In this document: in pieces, positions 53,259 through 62,031 of the stretch
Position numbering within the stretch: the first letter of the stretch is position 1
How the letters are laid out: each line of letters opens with the position of its first letter
From: a bacterium
Lineage (GTDB): Bacteria; Bacillota; Clostridia; Lachnospirales; Lachnospiraceae
Reading direction: 5' to 3'
Length of the DNA: 64,000 nucleotides
Assembly (NCBI GenBank): GCA_023666335.1
Contig: JAMPCE010000006.1
Location: forward strand, 1 to 64,000
Made by a program: the position numbers and the translations under genes
The notes under the pieces: model-generated
The model's database searches: none
Seen by the model: only the letters and a program-made list of their open reading frames with translations
What the model was told of the DNA's origin: nothing

Positions 53259-54764
53259 ATGCTTTCGTCAAGTAATACCCTTTTCCAGATAAAAAAATCA
53301 CGGGGCGCGGCATTATTTCTTGCGCTCTCGCTGGCTTTCGGCTCCTTTTACGGCAGTTCTCTCACCGCGCAGGCGGCTTCCGCGGAAGAGTTACAGGAAA
53401 TGGCAGAAGCCCGCAAGTCGCTTCCCGTACAATCCAATGAGATCGACAATTGGCCAAACGGTCCCCAGATCGGCGCCGAAGCCGCTATCCTCATGGACGC
53501 CAACACCGGCGTGATTCTTTACGCAAAAAATATCCACGAGCGCCTTTACCCCGCCAGCACGACCAAGATCATGACCTGTCTGCTCGCCGTGGAACGGGGA
53601 AATCTGGACGATACCGTGGAATTCAGCCACGACGCCGTTTTCAGCGTGCCTTCCGACGGTTCTAATATGGGCATGGACGAGGGCGAATCCCTCTCCCTGG
53701 AAGAATGCCTCTACGGCATCATGGTAGCCTCCGCCAACGAAGCCGCCAACGCCGCCGCCGAGTATATCTCCGGCTCTATCGATGAATTTGTCGATCTGAT
53801 GAATCTGCGGGCAAAAGAAATCGGCTGTACGGACACGCATTTTGTCAATACCAACGGTCTTCACGACCCCGAACATTACACCAGCGCCTACGACCTTGCC
53901 CTGATCTCCAGCCTTTTCTTTCAAAACGAAATGCTCTGCAAGATCAGCAACACAGCCCGCTATCACTTTGAAGCTACCGCCACTCAGCCGGATGACTTTT
54001 ACAAGAACAACAAGCATCAACTGATCAACGGCGATATTCCTTATGACGGTATTCTGGGCGGAAAGACCGGTTTTACGAGCGATTCCCGTCAGACGCTCGT
54101 GACCTGCGCGGAACGAAACGGCATGAAACTGATCTGTGTTGTTTTTAAGGAAGAATCCCCGAATCAGTTTTCTGATACCGTGGAACTTCTTGACTATGGT
54201 TTTCAGAATTTTCAGGTACTCAACGTATCCGAGAATGAACAAAAGTATAATGTGGAATCTACAGGTTTTCTGCGGATCGGCAACGATGTGTTCGGCAGCT
54301 CCAAACCGCTGCTTACTCTGGATACGGAAAGCTATGTCATCATTCCCAACACGACCACGTTTCAGGACCTTGATTCGACGATCAACTATAACGAATCGGA
54401 AGAAAATCGGATCGCGGAGATCGAATATACCTACCACGATATGTATGTGGGGAAAGCGTATTTAAATCTTGCCGCCGACAGCGCCGCCGGATATGAATTT
54501 GACACAAACATGACCGCTGCCGACGTCAGTGTGGAAAAAGTGGAGCCTGCTGCGGAAAAGGAGCCTGCTCAGGACACAGTCTTTATCAACATCAAAAAGG
54601 TGCTACTCATCATCCTGATCATTGCCGCCGTCCTCATCACGCTGCTGATGATACACGCCGTCATTGTGAACAGCAGAGCCGCCAGACGCAGAGAGAACCG
54701 TGTGAAACGCAAGCGGAAGAGACAGTCTTCCCTGCATATTGATTTTCACGATTTTGATCTTTAG
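53259..54764 (+). CDS. D-alanyl-D-alanine carboxypeptidase, PBP5/DacF-like
   Basis: The 501 residues begin with a signal sequence (GAALFLALSLAFGSFYGSSLTAQA). The penicillin-binding domain has SxxK (ASTTKIMTC), SxN (ASANEAANAA) and KTG (LGGKTGFT) motifs, then a PBP5-like C-terminal beta domain and a membrane helix (VLLIILIIAAVLITLLMIHAVIV) with a basic cytoplasmic tail. It trims the terminal D-Ala of peptidoglycan side chains. GAGAGG sets the start at 53259. The trailing single helix replaces the usual amphipathic anchor. Confidence 0.93.
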   Translation: MLSSSNTLFQIKKSRGAALFLALSLAFGSFYGSSLTAQAASAEELQEMAEARKSLPVQSNEIDNWPNGPQIGAEAAILMDANTGVILYAKNIHERLYPASTTKIMTCLLAVERGNLDDTVEFSHDAVFSVPSDGSNMGMDEGESLSLEECLYGIMVASANEAANAAAEYISGSIDEFVDLMNLRAKEIGCTDTHFVNTNGLHDPEHYTSAYDLALISSLFFQNEMLCKISNTARYHFEATATQPDDFYKNNKHQLINGDIPYDGILGGKTGFTSDSRQTLVTCAERNGMKLICVVFKEESPNQFSDTVELLDYGFQNFQVLNVSENEQKYNVESTGFLRIGNDVFGSSKPLLTLDTESYVIIPNTTTFQDLDSTINYNESEENRIAEIEYTYHDMYVGKAYLNLAADSAAGYEFDTNMTAADVSVEKVEPAAEKEPAQDTVFINIKKVLLIILIIAAVLITLLMIHAVIVNSRAARRRENRVKRKRKRQSSLHIDFHDFDL

Positions 54765-54785
54765 ATCTGAGAACGGAAACAAATG

Positions 54786-54826
54786 AAAAAGCCGTAAATG
54801 CAAAATCCCTGCATCTACGGCTTTTT
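54786..54826. terminator. Bidirectional terminator between DacF and tRNA-Arg
   Basis: AAAAAGCCGTA (54786-54796) pairs with TACGGCTTTTT (54816-54826), with an inner ATGCA/TGCAT pairing. T runs lie on both strands, so it can end the DacF gene (plus) and the tRNA-Arg gene (minus). Confidence 0.88.
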
Positions 54827-54829
54827 CAG

Positions 54830-54901
54830 CGTTCCCTGCGAGAATCGAACTCACAACTGGGGCTTAGGAGGCTCCTGTTATATCCATTTAACTAAGGGAA
54901 C
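54830..54901 (-). tRNA. tRNA-Arg (CCT)
   Basis: Acceptor stem GTTCCCT/AGGGAAC, D arm GTTA/TAAC, anticodon loop CTCCTAA (anticodon CCT, reads AGG), and T arm GTGAG/CTCGC are present; discriminator G; no encoded CCA. The anticodon stem GGAGC/GCCCC has one A-C mismatch in the middle. Confidence 0.9.
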
Positions 54902-54907
54902 TGATCT

Positions 54908-55798
54908 TTATAAGGGATAATTGATATATCCCTGCATCCAAATGACCCCCTTGAATCGGCGGCCGATCTGCGGCTCTCCGTACAGATCCTGCTTGTTGAT
55001 ACAAACATCAAACTCCAGATCGTTACAACTTAAGTGCATGACATAGATCTCTTCCCCGGTAATGCGGTTGACCCGCAGGGAAATGTCCATAATCTCTCCC
55101 AGCACGGAATATTGGTCACACTCCACGCCGTAAGGCATAAAATAGGTATCCACCAGACTGAAAACATCTTCCGTGAGGATTTTTTTGGAGATCGTGGAAT
55201 AGATATCCATATCCTCCAGCGTCAGACTCTCGATCGCATCTTCATCCCCCAAACGGGCCGCCGCGATCAGTTTATTGCGGCTGGTAGCGACTTTTTGACT
55301 TCTCTGTCTCTCGCTCTCGTCTTTTCCGATCGGTAATATAATATTACCACCAATCGACAATCCTGACAATGTCAAAGTTGTACCCGTGATCGGGAGCATA
55401 TTGGCACTCTGTGCTTTCACATAAGGAACAATGTTTTGCAGATAAAACACCAGGCTGACGCCCACTTTGATATCGTCGCAGACGCCCGCATAAGATTCCT
55501 TGTCCGCATGGCGTTCCACGGAAACATCCTCGCAGGAGCTGATTCCCGTACCGCGCAGATAGGGGTAAAAATAATCGTAGGTAAACTTCTCGTCCGCGTC
55601 AAATTCCCCGCAGACGGCAATTCCCATACCGGGCGCGAAATCTTCGCAAAATTCCGCAAGTATGGTGTTTTCGCTGTTGGAAGTATAAGAGCGGTATTTT
55701 GCGTTCATGATCACATCCGTGACCAGACGCTGCTCCTCCCGCCTGTCGCTTAAGCCGCTAAATCCAATTGCCCGCATATATTTATGCAAAGATCTCAC
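54908..55798 (-). CDS. DUF3881-family protein
   Basis: A 296-residue cytoplasmic protein with no membrane segment. The opening MRSLHKYMRAIGFSGLSDRREEQRLVTDVIM and ending CINKQDLYGEPQIGRRFKGVIWMQGYINY fit what I remember of DUF3881, a Lachnospiraceae-restricted family of unknown function; the assignment is tentative. The tRNA-Arg gene follows 7 bases later on the same strand, so it may be read through. Confidence 0.75.
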   Translation of the reverse strand: MRSLHKYMRAIGFSGLSDRREEQRLVTDVIMNAKYRSYTSNSENTILAEFCEDFAPGMGIAVCGEFDADEKFTYDYFYPYLRGTGISSCEDVSVERHADKESYAGVCDDIKVGVSLVFYLQNIVPYVKAQSANMLPITGTTLTLSGLSIGGNIILPIGKDESERQRSQKVATSRNKLIAAARLGDEDAIESLTLEDMDIYSTISKKILTEDVFSLVDTYFMPYGVECDQYSVLGEIMDISLRVNRITGEEIYVMHLSCNDLEFDVCINKQDLYGEPQIGRRFKGVIWMQGYINYPL

Positions 55799-55826
55799 CT
55801 CCCGTCAATATCATATATCATGAATC

Positions 55827-57104
55827 CTATCTGATCTCCGTCATGCCGCCCATATAAGGCCGCAGCACTTCGGGAATCCGCACGGAACCGTCCGCCTGTA
55901 GGTTGTTCTCCAAAAAGGCGATCAACATTCTGGGCGGCGCCACCACGGTATTATTCAAGGTATGCGCAAAATACTTGCCTTCCGCTCCGTTCACGCGGAT
56001 GCGGAGTCTTCTCGCCTGTGCGTCTCCCAGATTGGAACAGCTGCCGACTTCAAAATATTTCTTCTGTCTGGGGGACCATGCCTCCACATCGTAAGATTTT
56101 ACTTTCAGATCCGCCAGATCGCCGGAGCAGCACTCGATCGTCCTGACCGGAATATCCATAGAACGGAACAAGTCTACCGTATTCTGCCACAGCTTATCAA
56201 ACCACATGGGCGATTCCTCAGGTTTGCAGACTACGATCATCTCCTGCTTTTCAAACTGGTGGATGCGGTACACGCCTCTCTCCTCGATGCCGTGCGCGCC
56301 CTTTTCCTTGCGGAAGCAGGGGGAATAGCTGGTCAGGGTGTGCGGTAACTCTTCTTCCGGAATGATGGTGTCGATGAATTTACCGATCATGGAATGCTCG
56401 GAAGTTCCGATCAGATAAAGGTCTTCCCCCTCTATCTTATACATCATGGCGTCCATCTCGGCAAAGCTCATAACGCCGTCCACCACCGCGCTCCGGATCA
56501 TAAAAGGCGGCACACAGTAAGTAAAGCCCCTGCCGATCATAAAATCTCTGGCGTATGCAATGACTGCGGAGTGCAGTCTCGCGATATCGCCCATCAGATA
56601 ATAGAAACCGTTTCCCGCCACACGTCCGGCGGCGTCCATATCAATGCCGTGAAACCGCTCCATGATCTCCGTGTGATAAGGAATCTCAAAATCGGGAACG
56701 ATCGGTTCGCCGTACTTCTGAATCTCTACATTTTCCGTATCGCCTTTGCCGATCGGGACGGAAGAATCAATGATATTGGGAATCGTCATCATATCTTTTT
56801 TGATCTTCTCGCGCAGATCGTTTTCCTTTGCTTCCAGCTCAGAGAGTCTGGCGGCGCCTGCTGCCACTTCGGCTTTCTTCGCCTCGGCTTCCTCTTTCTT
56901 TCCCTGCGCCATCAACCCGCCGATCTCTTTGGATATCTTATTTCTCTTTGCGCGGATCTCATCCGCTTCCTGCTGGGCTGCCCTGACTTCCGCATCCAGT
57001 GCGATCACTTCATCCACGAGCGGAAGTTTCTGTTCCTGAAATTTCTTTCTGATATTTTCCTTTACCGCTTCGGGATTCTCCCGCAAAAATTTAATGTCGA
57101 TCAT
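55827..57104 (-). CDS. serS: Seryl-tRNA synthetase
   Basis: A 425-residue class II synthetase. The N-terminal coiled-coil arm spans about residues 30-110 and holds tRNA. The catalytic domain includes SYSPCFRKEKGAHGIEERGVYRIHQFEKQEMIVVC (motif 2), EVGSCSNLGDAQARRLRIR and NGTLAV-type NNTVVAPPRMLIAFLENNLQ (motif 3). All motifs are intact. The gene begins 45 bases after the HD-GYP gene, with which it probably shares a transcript. No T-box leader is visible in the gap. Confidence 0.97.
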   Translation of the reverse strand: MIDIKFLRENPEAVKENIRKKFQEQKLPLVDEVIALDAEVRAAQQEADEIRAKRNKISKEIGGLMAQGKKEEAEAKKAEVAAGAARLSELEAKENDLREKIKKDMMTIPNIIDSSVPIGKGDTENVEIQKYGEPIVPDFEIPYHTEIMERFHGIDMDAAGRVAGNGFYYLMGDIARLHSAVIAYARDFMIGRGFTYCVPPFMIRSAVVDGVMSFAEMDAMMYKIEGEDLYLIGTSEHSMIGKFIDTIIPEEELPHTLTSYSPCFRKEKGAHGIEERGVYRIHQFEKQEMIVVCKPEESPMWFDKLWQNTVDLFRSMDIPVRTIECCSGDLADLKVKSYDVEAWSPRQKKYFEVGSCSNLGDAQARRLRIRVNGAEGKYFAHTLNNTVVAPPRMLIAFLENNLQADGSVRIPEVLRPYMGGMTEIR

Positions 57105-57149
57105 GCTGTCCTTCCTCTTTCTTTACTGATTCGAATCATTTCAAGCCGT

Positions 57150-58196
57150 CTATTCTTCTACGCCTTCAATGTACAGATCGCTATATTCCGTCATATCTTT
57201 TATCATATCCACCGCTGTCCCGTTTCGGTCCCTGGTGATGCGGATCACCGGCCTGTCCGGAACCTGTCTGTTCTGGTAGAGCACGATGCCCGTCTCGCCT
57301 TCATTTGTCCTGACGACCGTTCCGGCAGGATATACGGCAGTAAATTCTAAAAGAATATCGACAATTCTGCCGTCAAATTTAATATCCCTGTTCTCCCGCA
57401 GATAACGGACCGCTTCAAAAACCTTCGACCGCTCGCAGCCGATCCCGCAGATCATTTCGTCAAAAGCCTCACAGATCTGAATGATACGGCACTCTATCGG
57501 TATATCCGTAGTCTTTAACGGATAACCTGAACCGTCCAGCCGTTCATGGTGATATAATATCATATTTTTTACGGTTTCGGATATCCAATTTTCGTCACGA
57601 AGCGTCGTGTATCCATATATTGGATGTTTCTTATATTCTGCATATTCCATCTCCGAAAGTTGATCCGGATTTCGGTTCTCATAAGGAATATCCAGATAGC
57701 GCAGTCCCAGATCATGGAGCAGACTGCTGACACCTATGTCATGTACTGTCTCCTGCGAAAGCCCCATCCGAAGCGCAACCAGCGTCGCCAGACTGCAAAG
57801 GCTGATCGAATGCTCATAAAGATCGGAACTTCTCTCCTTAATGTCGTAGATTTTCTCCACGACTTCTTCCTCTTCCAGAATATTCGTGATAATGGTATCC
57901 GCCGTCTGCGCAAGTTCCATCAGCCTTTCATTGTGGCTGTAGGTATGTTTTTCCAGAATATTCTTCACTTTGGACTTAAAGCCCGCTTCCACATCCTCTT
58001 TCAGGATCGCAACCTGCTTCGTATCCGGCATTTCCTCTTTTACATAGACGTCCCGGATATGCAGTTCTTTCAACTTTTCAATATATTCCGGTTTCAGCTG
58101 TGTTCCTGCCGAAAGCAGAATCGTGTATTCCGTTGTCATGGCGTCTTTCGCCAAAACTTCTGTCCCTGTCAGATTGTCAACCTTACACAATCTCAT
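57150..58196 (-). CDS. HD-GYP-domain protein (cyclic-di-GMP phosphodiesterase-like)
   Basis: The 348 residues have an HD motif (SLLHDLGLRYLDIP) and a complete GYP-type motif (ILYHHERLDGSGYPLK), which together form a metal-dependent phosphodiesterase that degrades cyclic di-GMP. No sensor domain or membrane segment is apparent; the N-terminal about 110 residues are of unknown fold. A lysine usually after the HD pair is missing. It sits between DUF4446 and serS in the par-region gene set. Confidence 0.87.
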   Translation of the reverse strand: MRLCKVDNLTGTEVLAKDAMTTEYTILLSAGTQLKPEYIEKLKELHIRDVYVKEEMPDTKQVAILKEDVEAGFKSKVKNILEKHTYSHNERLMELAQTADTIITNILEEEEVVEKIYDIKERSSDLYEHSISLCSLATLVALRMGLSQETVHDIGVSSLLHDLGLRYLDIPYENRNPDQLSEMEYAEYKKHPIYGYTTLRDENWISETVKNMILYHHERLDGSGYPLKTTDIPIECRIIQICEAFDEMICGIGCERSKVFEAVRYLRENRDIKFDGRIVDILLEFTAVYPAGTVVRTNEGETGIVLYQNRQVPDRPVIRITRDRNGTAVDMIKDMTEYSDLYIEGVEE

Positions 58197-58236
58197 TTAC
58201 AGGCCTCCCCTTACTATCGTACCCTTTCATTTCCGA

Positions 58237-58746
58237 TCACAAATCCATCGCCATATCAAGCGCCTTTTTTTCTTCATCCCCCAAGGCGATATCGCACAGT
58301 CCGGCTTTAATCTCCTTTGTATAAGAATAGCAGCCCTCCGCGCTGTGAACGGAATTGATGATAAAACCATTGTCATTTTCATCTAACAGCGCCAGCGAAA
58401 AACTGAGCTGCCCGCCCATCTGATTGAAAGCATCGTACTTTACGATCCCCATCTTCTGGAATGCGCCCTCGAATTTTCGGTACAGGTTCTCGATATCCTT
58501 TCGGTTCTTGTCCATAGACGCCTTGATCAGCTTATTGTCCTCGTAAAGTCCCATGATATCTTTTTCCAGACTCTTCGCATTTTTGCCGCCCATAAACTTC
58601 TGATACCGCTTCGACAATCTGCTAAACCGTACGAGCAGTACGATCACCAGAACGAGCAGAAAGAGTACCGCCGCTGCCAGACCGATGAATACATAGGTCA
58701 GATCTATGCCGCCAAGTCCCATATCTTCCAGTAATTGATAACTCAT
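58237..58746 (-). CDS. DUF4446-family membrane protein
   Basis: The 169 residues start with a membrane helix (YVFIGLAAAVLFLLVLVIVLLVRFSRL), then a coiled-coil-like stretch and a beta-rich domain (VKYDAFNQMGGQLSFSLALLDENDNGFIINSVHSAEGCYSYTKEIKAG). Genes of this family regularly follow parB in Firmicutes. The function is not established. Starts 16 bases after parB. Confidence 0.88.
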   Translation of the reverse strand: MSYQLLEDMGLGGIDLTYVFIGLAAAVLFLLVLVIVLLVRFSRLSKRYQKFMGGKNAKSLEKDIMGLYEDNKLIKASMDKNRKDIENLYRKFEGAFQKMGIVKYDAFNQMGGQLSFSLALLDENDNGFIINSVHSAEGCYSYTKEIKAGLCDIALGDEEKKALDMAMDL

Positions 58747-58762
58747 TTGTCCTTATCCTCTT

Positions 58763-59659
58763 TTATCTGCCGGTCAATAAATCCGTAAGTTTCTCCAGAT
58801 CGTCGTGCGTGTAAAATTCAATTTCCAGCTTTCCGGCGCCCGCCCCTTTGGAAGTGATCGCCACTTTGGTGCCAAGCGACTGTTTCAACTTTTCTTCCAG
58901 ATCCTGATAGACGGCTTCGAGCGCTTTGTCTGTCACCGGCTCTTTCTTTTCTTTCGCCGGCTTATTCAAATCTTTGACCAGCTTCTCCACATCGCGAACG
59001 CTCAGTTTTTCGTCAAATACTCTCTGCGCTATCGTATACTGCTGTTCCGCGTCTTCAATGGAGATCAGGGCTCTCGCGTGTCCTGTCGTAATCATATCAT
59101 CAATGATCATCTGCTGTACTTCATCGCAGAGTTTCAACAGCCGCATGGAATTTGTCACCGCAGTCCTGCTCTTGGAGACCCGCTCCGCCACCTCGTCCTG
59201 CTTGAGATTGAATTCCGTGAGCAGTCTCTTGTAAGCCTGCGCTTCCTCGATCGGATTCAAGTCCTCCCTCTGGATATTCTCGATCAGGGAGATCTCCACG
59301 ATCTCCTGCTCCGTATAATTGCGGACGATGACCGGCACTTCTTTTAAGCCTGCCAGCTTTGCTGCCCGCCAGCGCCGTTCTCCGGCGATGATCTCATAAT
59401 GCGTCTTTCTGTCCTGCACAATAAGGGGTTCTACGATCCCGTACTGTTTAATGGAATCCGCCAGCTCCTGCAAGGCATCCTCGTCAAAATTTTTTCGGGG
59501 CTGCTCTCTGTTCGGCTCCACCTTTGTGATTTTGACATAAGTGCCCTGCGCGCCGTCCTCTCTTTTTTCGTCCGCCGCTTTCGCCTCTGTCTGCGTTACT
59601 GCTACCGGGATCAGAGAATCCAATCCCTTTCCTAATCCTCTTGCTGTTTTTCCAGCCAT
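58763..59659 (-). CDS. parB: Chromosome-partitioning protein ParB (Spo0J)
   Basis: The 298 residues comprise the ParB CTPase domain (EPNREQPRKNFDEDALQELADSIKQYGIVEPLIV, GERRWRAAKLAGLKEVPVIVR), the helix-turn-helix domain (LKQDEVAERVSKSRTAVTNSMRLLKL) and a C-terminal dimer domain. It spreads from parS and positions the origin region. A perfect parS lies 2.2 kb away at 61904. GGAGG sets the ATG at 59659. Three hairpins lie between parA and this gene. Confidence 0.96.
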   Translation of the reverse strand: MAGKTARGLGKGLDSLIPVAVTQTEAKAADEKREDGAQGTYVKITKVEPNREQPRKNFDEDALQELADSIKQYGIVEPLIVQDRKTHYEIIAGERRWRAAKLAGLKEVPVIVRNYTEQEIVEISLIENIQREDLNPIEEAQAYKRLLTEFNLKQDEVAERVSKSRTAVTNSMRLLKLCDEVQQMIIDDMITTGHARALISIEDAEQQYTIAQRVFDEKLSVRDVEKLVKDLNKPAKEKKEPVTDKALEAVYQDLEEKLKQSLGTKVAITSKGAGAGKLEIEFYTHDDLEKLTDLLTGR

Positions 59660-59700
59660 ACTAACCTCCATGTCAGAGCAGTTTACTGCGATGACACGCG

Positions 59701-59818
59701 TCGAGAATTTCAGAAGTTTTTCGCAGAAATACTTCGATTCTCGACTGCGATTCCGAGTTTGTGGCTCTGACACAAACTCGCGATTGAAAAATCAGTGCTT
59801 CAGCATGATTTTTCAATC
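59701..59818. repeat. Three consecutive hairpins in the parA-parB gap
   Basis: Hairpin 1 (59701-59744): TCGAGAAT against ATTCTCGA, with GAAGT/ACTTC inside. Hairpin 2 (59754-59780): CGAGTTTGTG against CACAAACTCG, perfect 10 bp with a 7-base loop. Hairpin 3 (59782-59818): GATTGAAAAATCA against its complement, perfect 13 bp with an 11-base loop. They fill nearly the whole gap between the parA stop and parB. None ends in a clear T run on the coding strand. Confidence 0.8.
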
Positions 59819-59829
59819 TAATCTCACTT

Positions 59830-60588
59830 TCATCTCGCGATCACTTCATCTGCAAGCTGCATATACGCTTCCGCCCCCGCAGACTTTGGATCATACATAT
59901 GAATAGGCATTCCGTAACTCGGCGCCTCCGCGAGCCTGATGTTTCTGGGAATCAATGTGTTGTATACTTTCTGCTTCAAATGGTCCTTGACATTCTCCAC
60001 CACCTGCATGGAAAGATTCGTGCGGGAATCATACATGGTAAAGACCACACCCTCCATATCCAGCTCCGGATTCAGCCTCTCTTTTACAAGATTGACAGTA
60101 TGTATTAACTGACTCAAACCCTCCAGCGCATAATATTCACACTGGATCGGAACCAGCACCGTATCCGCTGTGGTCATGGAATTGATCGTCAAAAGATTGA
60201 GAGACGGCGGACAGTCGATCATGATAAAGTCATACTTGTCCTTCACCCAGTCGATCTCATTCTTTAAGATAAATTCCTTTTTATCGACGCCGATCAATTC
60301 AATCTCCGTTGCCGCCAGATTTACATTCGACGGAATGATGGAGACGCCTGGTATCACGTCCGCCAGAATACATTCGTTGATCGAACACTCGCTTAAGAAC
60401 AATTCGTAGATCGTATTTTCCAGTTCATTCTTCTCCACGCCAAAACCGCTGGTCGTATTTCCCTGCGGATCCGCATCGATCACCAGTACCTTTTTTCCCT
60501 TTACTGCCAAAGAGGCCGACAGATTGATCGCTGTCGTTGTCTTGCCGACGCCGCCTTTCTGATTGGCAATCGCAATGATTCTTCCCAT
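59830..60588 (-). CDS. parA: Chromosome-partitioning ATPase ParA (Soj)
   Basis: A 252-residue Walker-type ATPase with the deviant P-loop NQKGGVGKTTTAINLS, the A' motif VLVIDADPQGNTTSGFG, and Walker B FIMIDCPPSLNLL. It works with ParB in origin segregation and, in Bacillus, influences DnaA. It is the first gene of the cluster parA-parB-DUF4446-HD-GYP-serS. The upstream gap (60589-60686) shows no gene. Confidence 0.96.
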   Translation of the reverse strand: MGRIIAIANQKGGVGKTTTAINLSASLAVKGKKVLVIDADPQGNTTSGFGVEKNELENTIYELFLSECSINECILADVIPGVSIIPSNVNLAATEIELIGVDKKEFILKNEIDWVKDKYDFIMIDCPPSLNLLTINSMTTADTVLVPIQCEYYALEGLSQLIHTVNLVKERLNPELDMEGVVFTMYDSRTNLSMQVVENVKDHLKQKVYNTLIPRNIRLAEAPSYGMPIHMYDPKSAGAEAYMQLADEVIAR

Positions 60589-60686
60589 GTTTTACCTTAC
60601 CTTTTTCGTATTTTGATGTCCGTTTACGATTATATCACTAATCCACATGATAAGCTATCTTTTTTTTCTGCTATTCTATGGTAAAT

Positions 60687-61673
60687 CTATGGCATCAGTT
60701 TTTCTATCGTTTCCGGATAGCGGACACCCCACTCTGACCGCAGCGAATCCATGATCCGCATCATTCTGATCGTTTCGCTGTGAGGCATAGACGGACATTC
60801 CAGTTTTCCCTCTTTGATACAGGCAATCGTTTCTGTAATCTCATATTCGTAACCGCTGATCTGTTCCGGTACATCCACTTCGCGGAGCAAATTCCGATCC
60901 CTGTCATAAATCCTGATCTGTTCCGGATTATTGATATTCTCTACGACCATGCAGCCGACTGAACCGTAGAACACACCCTGACTGTCGGATTTTCCATGAA
61001 TCCCCGAATTTAAGACTGCCATCCTGCCGTCCTCATATAAAAAGACCATCGCATTCTCGCCGTCTACTCCGGCATCCGTAAGCTGCGCTGCCGATATCAT
61101 TTTATTCACGCCGTCTCCAAAGTGCATATACGCAAAATTCAGTGGATAGATACCGACATCCAAAAGAGCGCCGCCTGCCAATTCCGGTTTCACGATCCGT
61201 TCCTTATCGCAGAGCGGATAATTTAAGTTTGCCGTCAGTTTACTGACTTCCCCTATCACTTTTTCCGCAAGCAGATCGTTGATCATCTTCCGCGACGGCA
61301 TATATCTCGTCCATATCGCTTCCGTCACCAGCAGCTTTTTCTTTTCCGCGATCCGAAAAATCTCCTCCGCCTGTTTTGCATTGACCGTAAAACTTTTCTC
61401 GCAAAGGATGTGCTTTCCGGCATCCAGACACATTCTCATATGCTGATAATGATGCGAATGCGGCGTAGCGATATAAACAAGCTCTATCTCTTCATCTGCA
61501 AGCATTCCCTCATAAGAACCGAATGCGTGTGCAAAACCATGCTCTTTTGCAAATGATTTTGCTTTTTCAAGATCTCTGGATGCCACTCCGTAACATTCTA
61601 CCTCCGGCATCTTGTTCATCGTTTCCGCCAATGTGCCCGCGATACTGCCGGCGCCAAGGATTCCGATCTTCAT
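60687..61673 (-). CDS. Gfo/Idh/MocA-family oxidoreductase
   Basis: The 328 residues have the N-terminal Rossmann fold (KIGILGAGSIAGTLAETMNKM) and the family pattern ELVYIATPHSHHYQHMRMCLDAGKHILCEKSF, where the Lys and Pro-type loop contact NAD(P). The C-terminal alpha/beta domain includes GGALLDVGIYPLNFAYM. Substrate is a sugar or polyol derivative; the exact one is not predictable. It stands between parA and the parS sites. Confidence 0.9.
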   Translation of the reverse strand: MKIGILGAGSIAGTLAETMNKMPEVECYGVASRDLEKAKSFAKEHGFAHAFGSYEGMLADEEIELVYIATPHSHHYQHMRMCLDAGKHILCEKSFTVNAKQAEEIFRIAEKKKLLVTEAIWTRYMPSRKMINDLLAEKVIGEVSKLTANLNYPLCDKERIVKPELAGGALLDVGIYPLNFAYMHFGDGVNKMISAAQLTDAGVDGENAMVFLYEDGRMAVLNSGIHGKSDSQGVFYGSVGCMVVENINNPEQIRIYDRDRNLLREVDVPEQISGYEYEITETIACIKEGKLECPSMPHSETIRMMRIMDSLRSEWGVRYPETIEKLMP

Positions 61674-61794
61674 ACTCTTTCTCCCTCCTTATTTTTAATC
61701 TTGGTTTCTTTTTATTTGATTCGTGCCCATTTCTGTTGTATGAAGTTTATTTATATTTTTGATGAATGCGTCCATTCCTTGCCTCGCATTCTAA

Positions 61795-61827
61795 TGTTTC
61801 ACGGTCTATTCTTAGAATGTTTCACGG
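61795..61827 (+). repeat. Two parS half-site-like repeats
   Basis: TGTTTCACGG occurs at 61795-61804 and again at 61818-61827, 23 bases apart. The first eight bases (TGTTTCAC) are exactly the left half of the parS consensus, but the right half is missing. Confidence 0.5.
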
Positions 61828-61854
61828 ATTTTATCACAATATCTTGGGTTAAAT

Positions 61855-61870
61855 TGTTTCATGTGAAACA
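61855..61870. promoter_or_regulatory. parS site 2 (15 of 16 consensus)
   Basis: TGTTTCATGTGAAACA differs from the parS consensus by one central base. Its centre lies 49 bases from the perfect site next to it. Bound by ParB. Confidence 0.8.
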
Positions 61871-61903
61871 TTATCTAGTGTCAATACTCCACTTATTTCC
61901 AAA

Positions 61904-61919
61904 TGTTTCACGTGAAACA
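61904..61919. promoter_or_regulatory. parS site 1 (perfect consensus)
   Basis: TGTTTCACGTGAAACA is the full 16-bp parS palindrome recognised by ParB/Spo0J in Firmicutes. Located 1.3 kb beyond the parA start. Confidence 0.93.
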
Positions 61920-62031
61920 TTTGAGTAATATCTATTGACCTTTTTGCGATGTTTTTTATATTAAGTGATTTATAATAGTTCTTTCATATTCGATGTCATT
62001 CAAGCCTCTTAATTCTTTTTTCTATTACTCG

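Noticed and set aside
55827-57149. T-box riboswitch before serS or proS
   Set aside because: The upstream gaps (45 and about 70 bases) are too short and no T-box core sequence is present.
59660-59773. N-terminal extension of ParB into the hairpin gap
   Set aside because: No ribosome site for it, while GGAGG lies at ideal distance from ATG 59659, and the extension reads through hairpin sequence.
60639-60647. DnaA-box-like TAATCCACA upstream of parA
   Set aside because: A single one-mismatch box; no cluster, no AT-rich unwinding element and no dnaA. Not enough to call an origin.
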